DNA of 40,663 nt from an uncultured Acidimicrobiaceae bacterium. GTDB lineage: Bacteria > Actinomycetota > Acidimicrobiia > Acidimicrobiales > Aldehydirespiratoraceae. Below are positions 1-7,959 of this stretch, in pieces. The notes below the pieces were generated by a model, which ran no database searches, was not told the origin of the DNA, and saw only the letters and a program-made list of their open reading frames with translations. The stretch spans positions 1 through 40,663 of the forward strand of contig CAJWHS010000014.1 of the NCBI GenBank assembly GCA_913041415.1, read 5' to 3'. Both the position numbers and the translations under genes were made by a program. Position 1 is the first letter of the stretch, and each line of letters opens with the position of its first letter.

Positions 1-620
1 ACGCGCATATTGTGTTCGATGACACATAATGTTATCCCTAATTCATCGTTAGCCTTTCTAAGTCGATCAATTAAACCATTAATTAACGTCGGGTTGATAC
101 CTGCTGTCGGTTCGTCTAAGACAAGAAGTCGAGCATCTCGGTACAGAGCCTTGAGGATTTCAGCCCGCTGCCGTTCCCCCACGGCGAGCTGCCAGATATA
201 GGCGTCCGGGTCGACCTGCAGGCCGAATTGTTCAGAAACCTCCCGAAGCCTCGCACGCACGGGCTTCATGTCCGCCAGGCCACGCCGACCGCCGAGGCCG
301 AGCGCGATGTTCTCGGCCACCGTGAGCGTCGGTACCAGCATGAAGTGCTGGTGGATCATGCCGATGCCCTGGCGGATCGCATCGGCAGGCGATGTGATGT
401 GCACCGTCGAACCGTTGAGGCATATCGATCCACTGTCGGGCTGATAAAGACCGTAGAGGATCTTCATGAGCGTGCTTTTGCCCGCTCCGTTCTCGCCCAG
501 CAGCGTGTGGACTCGACCCGGCAGCACCGAGAGATTGACCTGATCGTTCGCGATCACGCCGGGGAAACGCTTCGTTATTCCCGTCATCTCCAACATCGGC
601 ACTGCCGGGTCGAACGTCAT
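1..620 (-). CDS. BMP-family ABC importer ATPase, 3' part missing; probably chimeric at the window edge
   Basis: This is the nucleotide-binding subunit of the left nucleoside-type importer. It is absent from the ORF track because its stop lies outside the window. The ATG at 620 begins MTFDPAVPMLEMTGITKRF. Walker A is GENGAGKST, the Q-loop region reads MIHQHFML, the signature region is LAVGERQRAEILKAL and Walker B is LLVLDEPTA. These fit the first ATPase domain of BMP-type importers, which have two fused domains. After DEPTA the protein reads AGINP and ends near VIEHNMRV, which is LivF/LivG-like; BMP-type ATPases usually continue VLTP and then a SHKL motif, as the ATPase at the right end does. 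Bases 1-120 are 48/120 G+C by hand count, clearly lower than the flanking DNA. The frame stays open across the junction. It lies 4 bases after the lipoprotein gene. The N-terminal call is firm; the first ~130 bases may belong to another genome. Confidence 0.85.
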   Translation of the reverse strand, partial: MTFDPAVPMLEMTGITKRFPGVIANDQVNLSVLPGRVHTLLGENGAGKSTLMKILYGLYQPDSGSICLNGSTVHITSPADAIRQGIGMIHQHFMLVPTLTVAENIALGLGGRRGLADMKPVRARLREVSEQFGLQVDPDAYIWQLAVGERQRAEILKALYRDARLLVLDEPTAGINPTLINGLIDRLRKANDELGITLCVIEHNMR

Positions 621-624
621 CGAA

Positions 625-1653
625 TCACTCCACTCCTGTGGAGATTGAGCCGTCGGCGATGCCTACCGCAATCGCCTCGGCATCGGCCTTCACGACTTCT
701 GCAAGGCCAAAGGCATCGTTGAATTCGATCTCGAGACCTCCGTTCGCAAGCGTGGCGATTAAAACGCTTCCTGATTCGCCGGCCTGTACGGCGGCAACGA
801 TCTCGTCGAGCAACACCTCCCAGTGGTAAACCTGCGAGGCCACGACGATCTCCTCGCCGAGAGCCGTCTGGTTTGACTGCGTGCCGAACCACGCCACGCC
901 GCTCTCTTGGGCCACACCGGTCGCACCGACCACCATCTGTGCCGTGCCGGTGAGCACATCGGCATCGTTTGCGATGTGTGCGGTTGCGGCTTCCGCCGCC
1001 AGCGCAACATCGCTGAACGACTCGATGTAGTTCACGTTGACCTCAATAGCGGGATCGACCGACGCGACGCCGTTGACGAAACCGTCGACGTAGAGTTTCG
1101 CATCACCGACCTCGATCGGGCCGACAACGCCGATCACACCCGACTCGTTGAGCGCAGCAGCGATCGTGCCATTGACGAACCCGCCTTCGTCGGCTCGGAC
1201 GGTATAGGCGAACACGTTCTCCAGTCCGAAGTTGTCGGCGGCGGTGCCCCATGCGAACGCAACGTTGGGGAACTCGGGAGCGATCTCCTGCAAGGGGCCG
1301 CCGTACTGCGACCCGTGGGCAACCACGAGATCGAAGCCATCCTCGGCATAGCCGCGGATCGCAGCTGCGGCGTCTTCGACAATAAAGGTGCCATCGGTGA
1401 TGTCGACGTCTACGTCGGCCGTCATATTGGCAACGCCGTCGACCATGCTTTGCGTAAAGGCGAGGTCGTTGCTCGCCGATGGCGCCACAATCGCTACTCG
1501 AAGCGGCGCAACATCGTCGGAAGCAGCATCGCCGTCGTCGGAAGCAGCATCGTCGGTTGACGCGCCGTCATCATCATCACCGCACGCTGTGGCGATGAGT
1601 CCAACGACGAGCAGGATGGCGAGGAGCCATCGGAATCGATTGTTTACTTGCAT
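625..1653 (-). CDS. BMP family substrate-binding lipoprotein
   Basis: This is the extracytoplasmic solute-binding lipoprotein of the left ABC importer. The N-terminus MQVNNRFRWLLAIL leads into a hydrophobic stretch and the lipobox IATAC, followed by an Asp/Ser-rich linker (GDDDDGAST). The mature domain opens PLRVAIVAPSASNDLAFTQ, which fits the BMP/PnrA fold. The 342 residues are a normal length for the family. A strong ribosome site, AAGGAGGG, sits just upstream of the ATG, and the gene follows the second permease by 56 bases, so it is probably translated at higher level than the membrane parts. BMP proteins of known function bind purine nucleosides, but the family is broad and the ligand here is not known. 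Confidence 0.9.
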   Translation of the reverse strand: MQVNNRFRWLLAILLVVGLIATACGDDDDGASTDDAASDDGDAASDDVAPLRVAIVAPSASNDLAFTQSMVDGVANMTADVDVDITDGTFIVEDAAAAIRGYAEDGFDLVVAHGSQYGGPLQEIAPEFPNVAFAWGTAADNFGLENVFAYTVRADEGGFVNGTIAAALNESGVIGVVGPIEVGDAKLYVDGFVNGVASVDPAIEVNVNYIESFSDVALAAEAATAHIANDADVLTGTAQMVVGATGVAQESGVAWFGTQSNQTALGEEIVVASQVYHWEVLLDEIVAAVQAGESGSVLIATLANGGLEIEFNDAFGLAEVVKADAEAIAVGIADGSISTGVE

Positions 1654-1709
1654 TGGGGGTTCCCTCCTTGGGTGTAAGTGCGGCTATCGCCGCACAGTCG
1701 TAAAGCGCG

Positions 1710-2642
1710 CTATCCGCTGCGCTCATACGGGCGGGTCAGCGCAGATGGAGATCCAATCCGTCGGCTGACGAGAACGAGGACGAAGATGGTCAAAACAGCG
1801 GGCGCCATTGAAGCGAGGCTCGCCGTCCCACCTTCGATGATGCCGAGCGTCTTCCACTGCAGGACGACGGCGGACACGATGCCGAACAAGAGCGAGCCAG
1901 CCAACACCCCGAATGCGCGCCATGCTCCGAAGTAGACAAGTGCAATGGCAATAAATCCACGTCCACTCGTAAGGTTCTGCTGGAAAATGCCAACTTCGAG
2001 CGCCAGCGCACCGCCGGCAAGACCGGCCATGGCATTGCCGATCAAGATTGTCCCTGTGCGGACTCGGACTACGCTCACGCCCAGCGTGTCAGCCGCTTCA
2101 GGGGTTTCGCCGACCGCCCGAATATTTAGGCCGAAGGTAGTGCGGTTGACCACGAACCACGTGAATGGAACGAGCATGAAGGCGGCGTAAACGAGCGGGT
2201 TGTGCTGAAACAAAACCTCGCCGACGTGCGGGATGTCGGAGAGGACCGGTACATGCCAGTCGCGCAGGCCGGTGATCGACACCGGAGTGCCAACCTGCTT
2301 CTGAAAGAGCAGATCCGACAAGCCGAGTCCGAAGAGGAAGATGCCAATGCCGCTGATGCCCTGCTCGGCACGCATCACCACAGTCATCACGGCGTAGATG
2401 ATGCCCATCAATAAGCCAACGAACAGCGCCGCCAGCACTCCAGCGGTTGCGCTATCCGTCTCGAGCGCCGTCTTGTAGGCCGCATAAGCGCCCAGCAACA
2501 TGACGCCCTCGACGCCTAGGTTTAGAACACCGGAGCGCTGACCAACGGCTTCACCCAACGCGGCGAACAAGAACGGCGTAGCGAGCCGGATGCCCGAGGC
2601 CGCCGTCGTGACAAGCACCGAGACGGTGAAGAACTCACTCAT
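1710..2642 (-). CDS. BMP-type ABC transporter permease 2
   Basis: This is an inner-membrane permease of the left nucleoside-type importer (310 aa; BPD_transp_2/LivH-like fold). It shows several hydrophobic segments and the family-typical phrases LGEAVGQRSGVLNLGVEGVM near the N-terminus and RAVGETPEAADTLGVSV in the cytoplasmic loop that contacts the ATPase. The ATG overlaps the stop of the upstream permease by four bases (ATGA), so the two are translationally coupled and probably form the heterodimeric channel. The same arrangement is found at the right end of the window (37138-38073). Confidence 0.92.
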   Translation of the reverse strand: MSEFFTVSVLVTTAASGIRLATPFLFAALGEAVGQRSGVLNLGVEGVMLLGAYAAYKTALETDSATAGVLAALFVGLLMGIIYAVMTVVMRAEQGISGIGIFLFGLGLSDLLFQKQVGTPVSITGLRDWHVPVLSDIPHVGEVLFQHNPLVYAAFMLVPFTWFVVNRTTFGLNIRAVGETPEAADTLGVSVVRVRTGTILIGNAMAGLAGGALALEVGIFQQNLTSGRGFIAIALVYFGAWRAFGVLAGSLLFGIVSAVVLQWKTLGIIEGGTASLASMAPAVLTIFVLVLVSRRIGSPSALTRPYERSG

Positions 2643-3838
2643 GAAGCCACCCCGCGTCCGTCGAGTTGGCGCTCAACCAGTCGAACGAGACGTTGACGCC
2701 ACCGCAGTGAGCCGACGACAAAGACGACGACAACGCCATTGATGGCGAGGATCAGGGCCGCAGGAACCTGCAGTTCACGCTGCATCTCGATACCACCCGT
2801 CAACATGCCGCCAAACAGAAAAGAGGCAGGCACGGTGGCGAGCGGATGGAGCCCGCCAAATAGTGCCGCAACAATGCCGTTGAAGCCTGCATTCTGGGTG
2901 AACGCCGCTGCGCCCCCCTCGCCGATCAACCGATGGGACTGGCTTCCGAAGACCAGCACGGAACCGGCCACACCGGCACACGCACCGGACAGCGCCAGCG
3001 CATGCACAACACTCTTTTCGACAGGAAGGCCCGCATACCGCGCCGCTTCTGGGTTGTGGCCAACGGCACGCAGGCGCATGCCAGCTGAACTTCGGAAGAG
3101 CAAGTAATGGCCGAGCACCGCAACGGCGATTGCTACCAGCACACCGATATGCATACGAGTTCCGCCCGGAAGTAAGGGGAGGTCGGCATTTTCGCTCAGT
3201 CGCTTCGTCTGTTGAATCCGAATCGCTCCTTCCTCAATCAACAGGTCTTGAAGCAGAAAGCTCATAATCTGCGCCGCGATAATGTTCATCATGATCGTGC
3301 TCAGGATCTCGTTGACCCCGGCGTAAGCCTTCAGTGCGCCGGGGATCGCCCCCCAGATCCCACCCCCGACCGCCCCGGCGATAATCACGGCGGGAATCAG
3401 CAGAATGGGCGGGAGACCTGGCAACCCCAGCGCCACCAACGAGGAAACGACCGCCCCAGCGATGATCTGCCCTTCGCCGCCGATGTTGATGACACCCGCC
3501 CGAAAGGCAATGCAAATCCCAACGCCGACCAGCAACAGCGGCATCGACTTGACCGCTGTGTCAGCGAGGTTGTCGGCTCCCGAGAAGGCGCCACTCACCA
3601 TCGCTCGGTAGCCGTCGATCGGATCGGCGTCGAGCGTAAGCAGCATGATCGCGCCAACGATTAGTGCGGCGAGCACGGCCACTATCGGGACGAGCCAGCC
3701 CACGATCGAAGTCACACGAGAGCGGCTATCGCTAACGTTCCGTCTCCTCGGCACGTGCTCGTGAGCTGAGGTAGACCCTGGATCCCCACCGGGCATGCCA
3801 GCGAGACCAGCACACCACGCAAGGCTGAACAACAACAC
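2639..3838 (-). CDS. BMP-type ABC transporter permease 1
   Basis: This is the first permease of the left importer (399 aa as called), with multiple membrane segments. It has the family motifs FRAGVINIGGEGQI and MRLRAVGHNPEAARYAGL. The first 40 residues (MLLFSLAWCAGL...) are not typical of the family, whose proteins usually start close to the first membrane helix, here near VTSIVGWLVPIVA. The track start is a GTG at 3838 that lies 6 nt after TAATAC, matching the leaderless promoter pattern seen elsewhere in this window, so it may be real. Internal alternatives are an ATG at 3796 and GTGs at 3754 and in the VTSIVG region. It is the promoter-proximal gene of the importer operon. Confidence 0.88.
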   Translation of the reverse strand: MLLFSLAWCAGLAGMPGGDPGSTSAHEHVPRRRNVSDSRSRVTSIVGWLVPIVAVLAALIVGAIMLLTLDADPIDGYRAMVSGAFSGADNLADTAVKSMPLLLVGVGICIAFRAGVINIGGEGQIIAGAVVSSLVALGLPGLPPILLIPAVIIAGAVGGGIWGAIPGALKAYAGVNEILSTIMMNIIAAQIMSFLLQDLLIEEGAIRIQQTKRLSENADLPLLPGGTRMHIGVLVAIAVAVLGHYLLFRSSAGMRLRAVGHNPEAARYAGLPVEKSVVHALALSGACAGVAGSVLVFGSQSHRLIGEGGAAAFTQNAGFNGIVAALFGGLHPLATVPASFLFGGMLTGGIEMQRELQVPAALILAINGVVVVFVVGSLRWRQRLVRLVERQLDGRGVAS

Positions 3839-3844
3839 GCTGGA

Positions 3845-3850
3845 GTATTA
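3845..3850 (-). promoter_or_regulatory. putative -10 of the left ABC importer operon
   Basis: TAATAC ends 6 nt before the GTG at 3838. The 12-mer TTCAGCAAGATT lies just upstream and overlaps the first base of the hexamer. The same 12-mer precedes the lysR -10 at 14640. No obvious ribosome site lies in between, which fits leaderless initiation. Confidence 0.4.
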
Positions 3851-3874
3851 ATCTTGCTGAAACACCTGGCTCGC

Positions 3875-4402
3875 CTAGCTGACGTTTTCGCCGTACATCT
3901 CTCCTAGCGGATCGGTGAGCAGTTCGAGACGTTCGCCGTCGGGTCCGCTGAAGTAGATCGACGACTCGTGTTCGAACACGATCTCGACGCCGGCGTCGTG
4001 CAACTTCTGCTTGAGGTACGCCTGCTTCTCGGGCGTGACCGAGATCGCAAGGTGATGCATCGATCCGAGCACCTCGGCGTACGGGCCGAGGTCGAGCCCG
4101 GGAAAGTCGAAGAAGGCGAGGAGGTTGCCGTTGCCAATGTCGAAGAAGAAGTGGGTGCTGCCCGTGTAGTCACGGTTCTCGAAGAGCTCCGTCAACGGGA
4201 ACTCGAGCAGGTCCTGGTAGAACGCGATCGTCTGCTCGACGTCGGAGGAGAGCAGGGCGAGATGGTGGACGCCACGTGCGGAACTCGGCGGGCGGTGCTC
4301 GCGGAGGTGTCGGGAGCGGAGGCGGTCCCATTCGTCGGAGCGATCGACGCCGTCGCCGTGGTCCGTGATGGTGGAGAAACGAGGGGTGCTGGTGTCGGCC
4401 AT
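3875..4402 (-). CDS. VOC (glyoxalase/extradiol dioxygenase fold) family protein
   Basis: This is a metal-dependent vicinal-oxygen-chelate protein of unknown substrate (175 aa). The VOC domain starts near residue 43 with GVHHLALLSSDV. The repeat is completed by MHHLAISVTPEKQAYL and ends with ERLELL. The three expected metal ligands, His in the first HHLA, His in the second HHLA and Glu in LEL, are all present, so catalysis is plausible. The N-terminal ~40 residues are charged and do not look like part of the fold. The gene stands alone between the ABC importer and the pyrimidine operon. AATAAT lies 6 nt before the ATG, suggesting its own leaderless promoter. Confidence 0.82.
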   Translation of the reverse strand: MADTSTPRFSTITDHGDGVDRSDEWDRLRSRHLREHRPPSSARGVHHLALLSSDVEQTIAFYQDLLEFPLTELFENRDYTGSTHFFFDIGNGNLLAFFDFPGLDLGPYAEVLGSMHHLAISVTPEKQAYLKQKLHDAGVEIVFEHESSIYFSGPDGERLELLTDPLGEMYGENVS

Positions 4403-4408
4403 GTGGCC

Positions 4409-4414
4409 ATTATT
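4409..4414 (-). promoter_or_regulatory. putative leaderless -10 of the VOC gene
   Basis: AATAAT (one mismatch from TATAAT) is followed by six bases and then the ATG at 4402. No Shine-Dalgarno sequence is visible. Confidence 0.4.
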
Positions 4415-4444
4415 TCAGATTTGAACTACCCGGCCAATGCCTCG

Positions 4445-5257
4445 TCAGCGAATCCTCGCCATGCGTCGATACTGCGCCTGCAGGCTGCGCTCGAACCCGT
4501 TGTCGGTTCGGGCGATGATGCCTGTGACCATGCCGAACACGAAACCGGCGACGTGCGCGATCCAGGCGACCCCGGCGTCGTTTCCGATGAAGAACTGGCT
4601 GATCAGCCAGAACGCCAGCAGCACGAGGGCAGGAATTCGAGGCCATACCGGGATGAAGGCGAGAAAGATCACCGTGCGGACCCGGGCCCACGGGAACCAC
4701 ACGAGGTAGGCCCCCATGACACCGGCCACCGCCCCCGATGCTCCGACGAGCGGCACCGTCGAGTCGACCTGGGCGAGCACGTGGGCAGCGGTCGCGACCA
4801 CACCAGAGATGAGGTAGAGGAGCAGGAACGAAAAACGCCCCATCTGGTCTTCGACGTTGTTGCCGAAGATCCAGAGGAAAAGCATGTTGCCGAAGAGGTG
4901 AAGCCAGCCGGCGTGCAGGAACATCGACACGAGCACCGACAGCCAGATGTTTTTGTCAGCGAACGGGCTGATGCCATCGCCGCCGAGTCGATCGATGCAC
5001 GCCTCCGTATCCCCGCCCTGGATCGTGGCGGTGATCTCAGCAGCGGTCAGCGGGCGACCCTCGCTGAGCTCGCACGGGATCGCAGCTCGCTCGTAGGTGA
5101 AGCGGATGTCCTCGATTGTCTCCTGCTCCGATGGCAGATCGAAGCTCTTGGTTGCCGACGGCTGCACCCACACGAAGACGAAAACACAGATGAGGATCAT
5201 CAACCCGGTCACGTACGGAGTGCGAAGCGTCGGGTTCTCGTCCTTGACCGGAATCAC
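4445..5257 (-). CDS. rhomboid family intramembrane serine protease
   Basis: This integral membrane protease cleaves transmembrane helices. The Ser nucleophile motif is LVGASGAVAGVMGAY and the catalytic His lies in HVAGFVFGMVTG. The helix HLFGNMLFLWIFGNNVEDQMG is typical of the family, and a loop of about 70 residues separates the first helix from it. The start chosen is the GTG at 5257, giving VIPVKDENPT, which matches the usual rhomboid opening (I-P-x-x-D-E-N-P) and lies 6 nt after GGGAGG. The track start at 5278 adds seven residues inside pyrC. The GTGA overlap with the pyrC stop makes it the last gene of a pyrE-pyrC-rhomboid operon. The physiological substrate is unknown. The length of 270 residues is normal for bacterial rhomboids. 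Confidence 0.9.
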   Translation of the reverse strand: MIPVKDENPTLRTPYVTGLMILICVFVFVWVQPSATKSFDLPSEQETIEDIRFTYERAAIPCELSEGRPLTAAEITATIQGGDTEACIDRLGGDGISPFADKNIWLSVLVSMFLHAGWLHLFGNMLFLWIFGNNVEDQMGRFSFLLLYLISGVVATAAHVLAQVDSTVPLVGASGAVAGVMGAYLVWFPWARVRTVIFLAFIPVWPRIPALVLLAFWLISQFFIGNDAGVAWIAHVAGFVFGMVTGIIARTDNGFERSLQAQYRRMARIR

Positions 5258-6321
5258 ACGACCGCCTCCCAGGTCCATCGGCGGGCGGCGTCAGCGCCAA
5301 AGATCCGGACCTCGGCGCCGTCGGCGGTGAACATCGCCTCTGGCGGGTCGATCTCCGTGTCGGCTCGACGGGTGAGCCGGACCTTGGCGGGCGAACGCTC
5401 GACACCGTAGTGGTCGGCGCCGTGGTGGGACACGAAGCCCTCCAGTCGATCGAGGCAGCCCCTCTCGAAGAACAGCTCGGCGACGACCTCGAGTGCGTAG
5501 GGCGCATTGAAGATGCCGGCCGCGACCTTTTCCGCCTCCTTCTTGCTCAGAGGGTGGGGAGCCGAGTCGGTGCCGAAGAAGAACGACGGGTTGCCTGATG
5601 TCGCCGCCTCGGCGATCGCCATGCGCTCCTCACGGGAATTGATCACCGGCTTGCAGTACAGGTGCGGTCGCATGCCGTTGGCGAGCAGATCGGAACGGTC
5701 GCAGGTGAGGTGATGCGGCGTGATCGACCCACCGACCTGGGGGTGGTCTTTCACGATGTTGAGTCCGGCCCTGGTCGAGATGTGCTCAACGGTGACCCGC
5801 AGCTCTGGAATCTGTTCGACGACTGGCAGCAGTTGCTTTTCGATGAAGTCGGCCTCCCGATCGAAGATGTCGAGGCTGGGGTCGGTCGACTCGGCGTGCA
5901 CAAGCAGCGGGATCCCCGCCCCCGCCATCGCTTCGAGCACGGGGCTGAACGCAAGGAGATCGTTGCCGCCGGCAGCGCTGTTGGTGGTGGCCCCGGCCGG
6001 GTAGTACTTCGCGCCGAAGACGACGCCGTCGGCGGCCCCGGCGAGCAGGTCGTCGACGACGATCTGCTCATTGAGATACAGCACCATCATCGGCGTGAAG
6101 TCGTGACGAGCGTCGGGGCCAGCGGCCGCCAGGACGCGCTCGCGGTAGGCGGCGGCCGCTCCCGTCGAGGTCACGGGCGGGGTGATGTTGGGCATCACGA
6201 CGGCGTGACGGAACACGTTGGCCGTGTAGGGGGTCACGGCGCTGAGCATCTCGTCGTCGCGAAGGTGGACGTGCCAGTCGTCCGGTGCGGCGATCTCGAG
6301 CGTGATGGTTTCGTCGGTCAT
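5254..6321 (-). CDS. pyrC: dihydroorotase, class II (PyrC type)
   Basis: PyrC catalyses reversible cyclisation of N-carbamoyl-L-aspartate to dihydroorotate in de novo pyrimidine synthesis. The binuclear zinc site is complete: DDWHVHLRD (His17, His19), the carboxylated Lys in VVFGAKYYPAGATTNS (Lys105), His in LLVHAE and VEHISTRAG, and Asp in FFFGTDSAPHPLSKKE. The length of 355 aa and the motif MPNITPPVTST match the short E. coli-type class II enzyme rather than the longer class I enzyme common in Actinobacteria. The ATG overlaps the pyrE stop by four bases (ATGA), and the stop overlaps the rhomboid GTG. Confidence 0.95.
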   Translation of the reverse strand: MTDETITLEIAAPDDWHVHLRDDEMLSAVTPYTANVFRHAVVMPNITPPVTSTGAAAAYRERVLAAAGPDARHDFTPMMVLYLNEQIVVDDLLAGAADGVVFGAKYYPAGATTNSAAGGNDLLAFSPVLEAMAGAGIPLLVHAESTDPSLDIFDREADFIEKQLLPVVEQIPELRVTVEHISTRAGLNIVKDHPQVGGSITPHHLTCDRSDLLANGMRPHLYCKPVINSREERMAIAEAATSGNPSFFFGTDSAPHPLSKKEAEKVAAGIFNAPYALEVVAELFFERGCLDRLEGFVSHHGADHYGVERSPAKVRLTRRADTEIDPPEAMFTADGAEVRIFGADAARRWTWEAVV

Positions 6322-6986
6322 GCGCCGAACTGCTCCCGGTAGGCGTGGATGCGTTCGAGCACGCCGTCGTCGAGCACGACTGCGCCGTCGACCTCTCGGT
6401 TGTGGAGGTGATTGACGATGTCGTCGAGGGTGACGATGGCTCGCGTCGTCATCGAAAAGTCCTTCGCGACCTGGGCGAGTGCCGACAGGTCGCCAGTACC
6501 GCGTTCCTGTCGATCGGCGGAAACGATGAGGCCGACGATGTCGACGTCGGCGTGGGCCCGCAGGATCGGCGCCGTCTCGCGGATAGACGTTCCTGCGGTG
6601 GTGACATCCTCGACGATGAGTACCCGATCCCCGTCGGACGGCAGCGCCCCGACAAGAACGCCGCCCTCGCCGTGGTCTTTGGCCTCCTTGCGATTGAACA
6701 GGTAGCCGATGTTGCGTCCACGAGCGGCCAGACCGATCGAGGCAGTGGCCACGAGCGGGATGCCCTTGTAGGCGGGTCCGAAGAGGATGTCGACATCGTC
6801 AGGCCACGACTCATCGATCGCCGTGGCGTAGAACTCACCGAGCTGCGCGAGTTGTTCGCCGGTGCGATAGCGGCCCGTATTGATGAAGAACGGGGTCTGG
6901 CGGCCGGACTTCGTGGTGAAGTCACCGAACGTCAACACATCGGACCGAACCATGAACTCGATGAAGTTGCGCTTGTACTGCTGCAC
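6318..6986 (-). CDS. pyrE: orotate phosphoribosyltransferase
   Basis: PyrE converts orotate and PRPP to OMP and pyrophosphate, the step after dihydroorotate oxidation. The PRPP-binding loop is VLIVEDVTTAGTSIRE, and the N-terminal segment FGDFTTKSGRQTPFFINTG is typical of the enzyme. I start it at the GTG at 6986 (VQQYKRNFIEF), which aligns with the E. coli start MKPYQRQFIEF and gives 222 residues. The track start at 7124 adds 46 unlikely residues and runs into the exonuclease gene. TAGGTT lies 7 nt upstream of this GTG and no ribosome site is visible. It is the first gene of the pyrE-pyrC-rhomboid operon. Confidence 0.93.
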   Translation of the reverse strand: MQQYKRNFIEFMVRSDVLTFGDFTTKSGRQTPFFINTGRYRTGEQLAQLGEFYATAIDESWPDDVDILFGPAYKGIPLVATASIGLAARGRNIGYLFNRKEAKDHGEGGVLVGALPSDGDRVLIVEDVTTAGTSIRETAPILRAHADVDIVGLIVSADRQERGTGDLSALAQVAKDFSMTTRAIVTLDDIVNHLHNREVDGAVVLDDGVLERIHAYREQFGA

Positions 6987-6993
6987 GGTTCGC

Positions 6994-6999
6994 AACCTA
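6994..6999 (-). promoter_or_regulatory. putative leaderless -10 of pyrE
   Basis: TAGGTT is followed by seven bases and the GTG at 6986. It supports the shortened pyrE start. Confidence 0.45.
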
Positions 7000-7084
7000 G
7001 CCGCAGTCGGCGCTGACCCTCGGCGTGCGGACACTGGTGGAGAGCGATCCAGGCTTTCGTGCCGGGCGATTTGCCAAAACCGCG

Positions 7085-7090
7085 TAGGGT
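7085..7090 (+). promoter_or_regulatory. putative leaderless -10 of the exonuclease III gene
   Basis: TAGGGT is followed by eight bases and the ATG at 7099, with no ribosome site. It is divergent from the pyrE promoter. Confidence 0.4.
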
Positions 7091-7098
7091 CCGCTCGG

Positions 7099-7875
7099 AT
7101 GCGGATCGCCACATGGAACATCAACTCGATCCGTACCCGGATCGATCAGGTCGTTGCGTGGTCGACCAATCGGGCGGCCGACGTGGTGCTCCTGCAGGAA
7201 ACCAAGTGCGGTGACGACGACTTTCCGTTCGATGCCTTCACCGCAGCGGGTTACGACGTCGTCCACTACGGCGTTGACCACCGGAACGGCGTTGCGATCG
7301 CCAGTCGGGTCGGCATCCACGATGTGCAACGGGGTTTCAGTGGCTCGGTCTCGGCCCCGTTCAATGAGCCCCGTCTCGTCGCAGCGACCTGCGGAGGCAT
7401 CCGGTGCTGGTCGGTCTATGTTCCCAACGGACGAGCACTCGACGACCCGCACTACCTCTACAAACTCGTCTGGCTCGAACGCCTCCGCGGCGAACTTCAG
7501 CAGCACCGCGCCGGAGAGGGTCGCTCGATCGTGGCGGGCGACGTCAACGTCGCCCCGGCTGATCGTGATGTCTATGACCCGACGCGTTGGCGACGGCGCA
7601 CCCACGCCAGCCCACCCGAACGCGACGCCGTCCGACGCCTGCTCGAACTCGGGCTCATCGATCTCGCCCGTGATCGCCACCCCGACACACCCGAGTTCAC
7701 GTGGTGGAACTATCGGCCCGGTCAGTTCGACAAGGACCACGGACTTCGCATCGACCTCGCCCTCTGCTCGTCGTTCGTTGCCGACGCCGCCACCGGCGTG
7801 TGGGTCGACCGGACGGAACGCGCCCATCAGCGGCCATCGGACCACGCACCGCTTGTCGTCGACCTTGCACTCTGA
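7099..7875 (+). CDS. xth: exonuclease III / AP endonuclease
   Basis: This DNA repair enzyme of the EEP fold cleaves at abasic sites and degrades duplex DNA 3' to 5'. The start MRIATWNINSIRTRI is diagnostic and lies at residue 74 of the longer track ORF, whose front part is antisense to pyrE. Catalytic elements are WNIN, the Glu in LLQETK, the Asp-Asn pair in IVAGDVNVAP and the terminal SDHAP motif. The Asp before the C-terminus is in DLALCSS. The length of 258 residues is normal. It is divergent from pyrE with 112 bases between the starts. Confidence 0.95.
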   Translation: MRIATWNINSIRTRIDQVVAWSTNRAADVVLLQETKCGDDDFPFDAFTAAGYDVVHYGVDHRNGVAIASRVGIHDVQRGFSGSVSAPFNEPRLVAATCGGIRCWSVYVPNGRALDDPHYLYKLVWLERLRGELQQHRAGEGRSIVAGDVNVAPADRDVYDPTRWRRRTHASPPERDAVRRLLELGLIDLARDRHPDTPEFTWWNYRPGQFDKDHGLRIDLALCSSFVADAATGVWVDRTERAHQRPSDHAPLVVDLAL

Positions 7876-7947
7876 GCCGGAGCACGACCCAGGGCGAGGC
7901 CATCGGTGGTGATGGCAATCGGTTTCGATCCGCTCGGGCGTGCCTCC

Positions 7948-7953
7948 TAGGCT
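7948..7953 (+). promoter_or_regulatory. putative leaderless -10 of the GDPD lipoprotein gene
   Basis: TAGGCT is followed by six bases and the ATG at 7960. Confidence 0.45.
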
Positions 7954-7959
7954 GCTGAC

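Noticed and set aside
3968-5410. Plus-strand ORF of 480 aa
   Set aside because: It lies antisense to the VOC, rhomboid and pyrC genes, which have clear motifs; the translation is rich in Arg, Asp and Glu, as expected from a GC-rich shadow frame.
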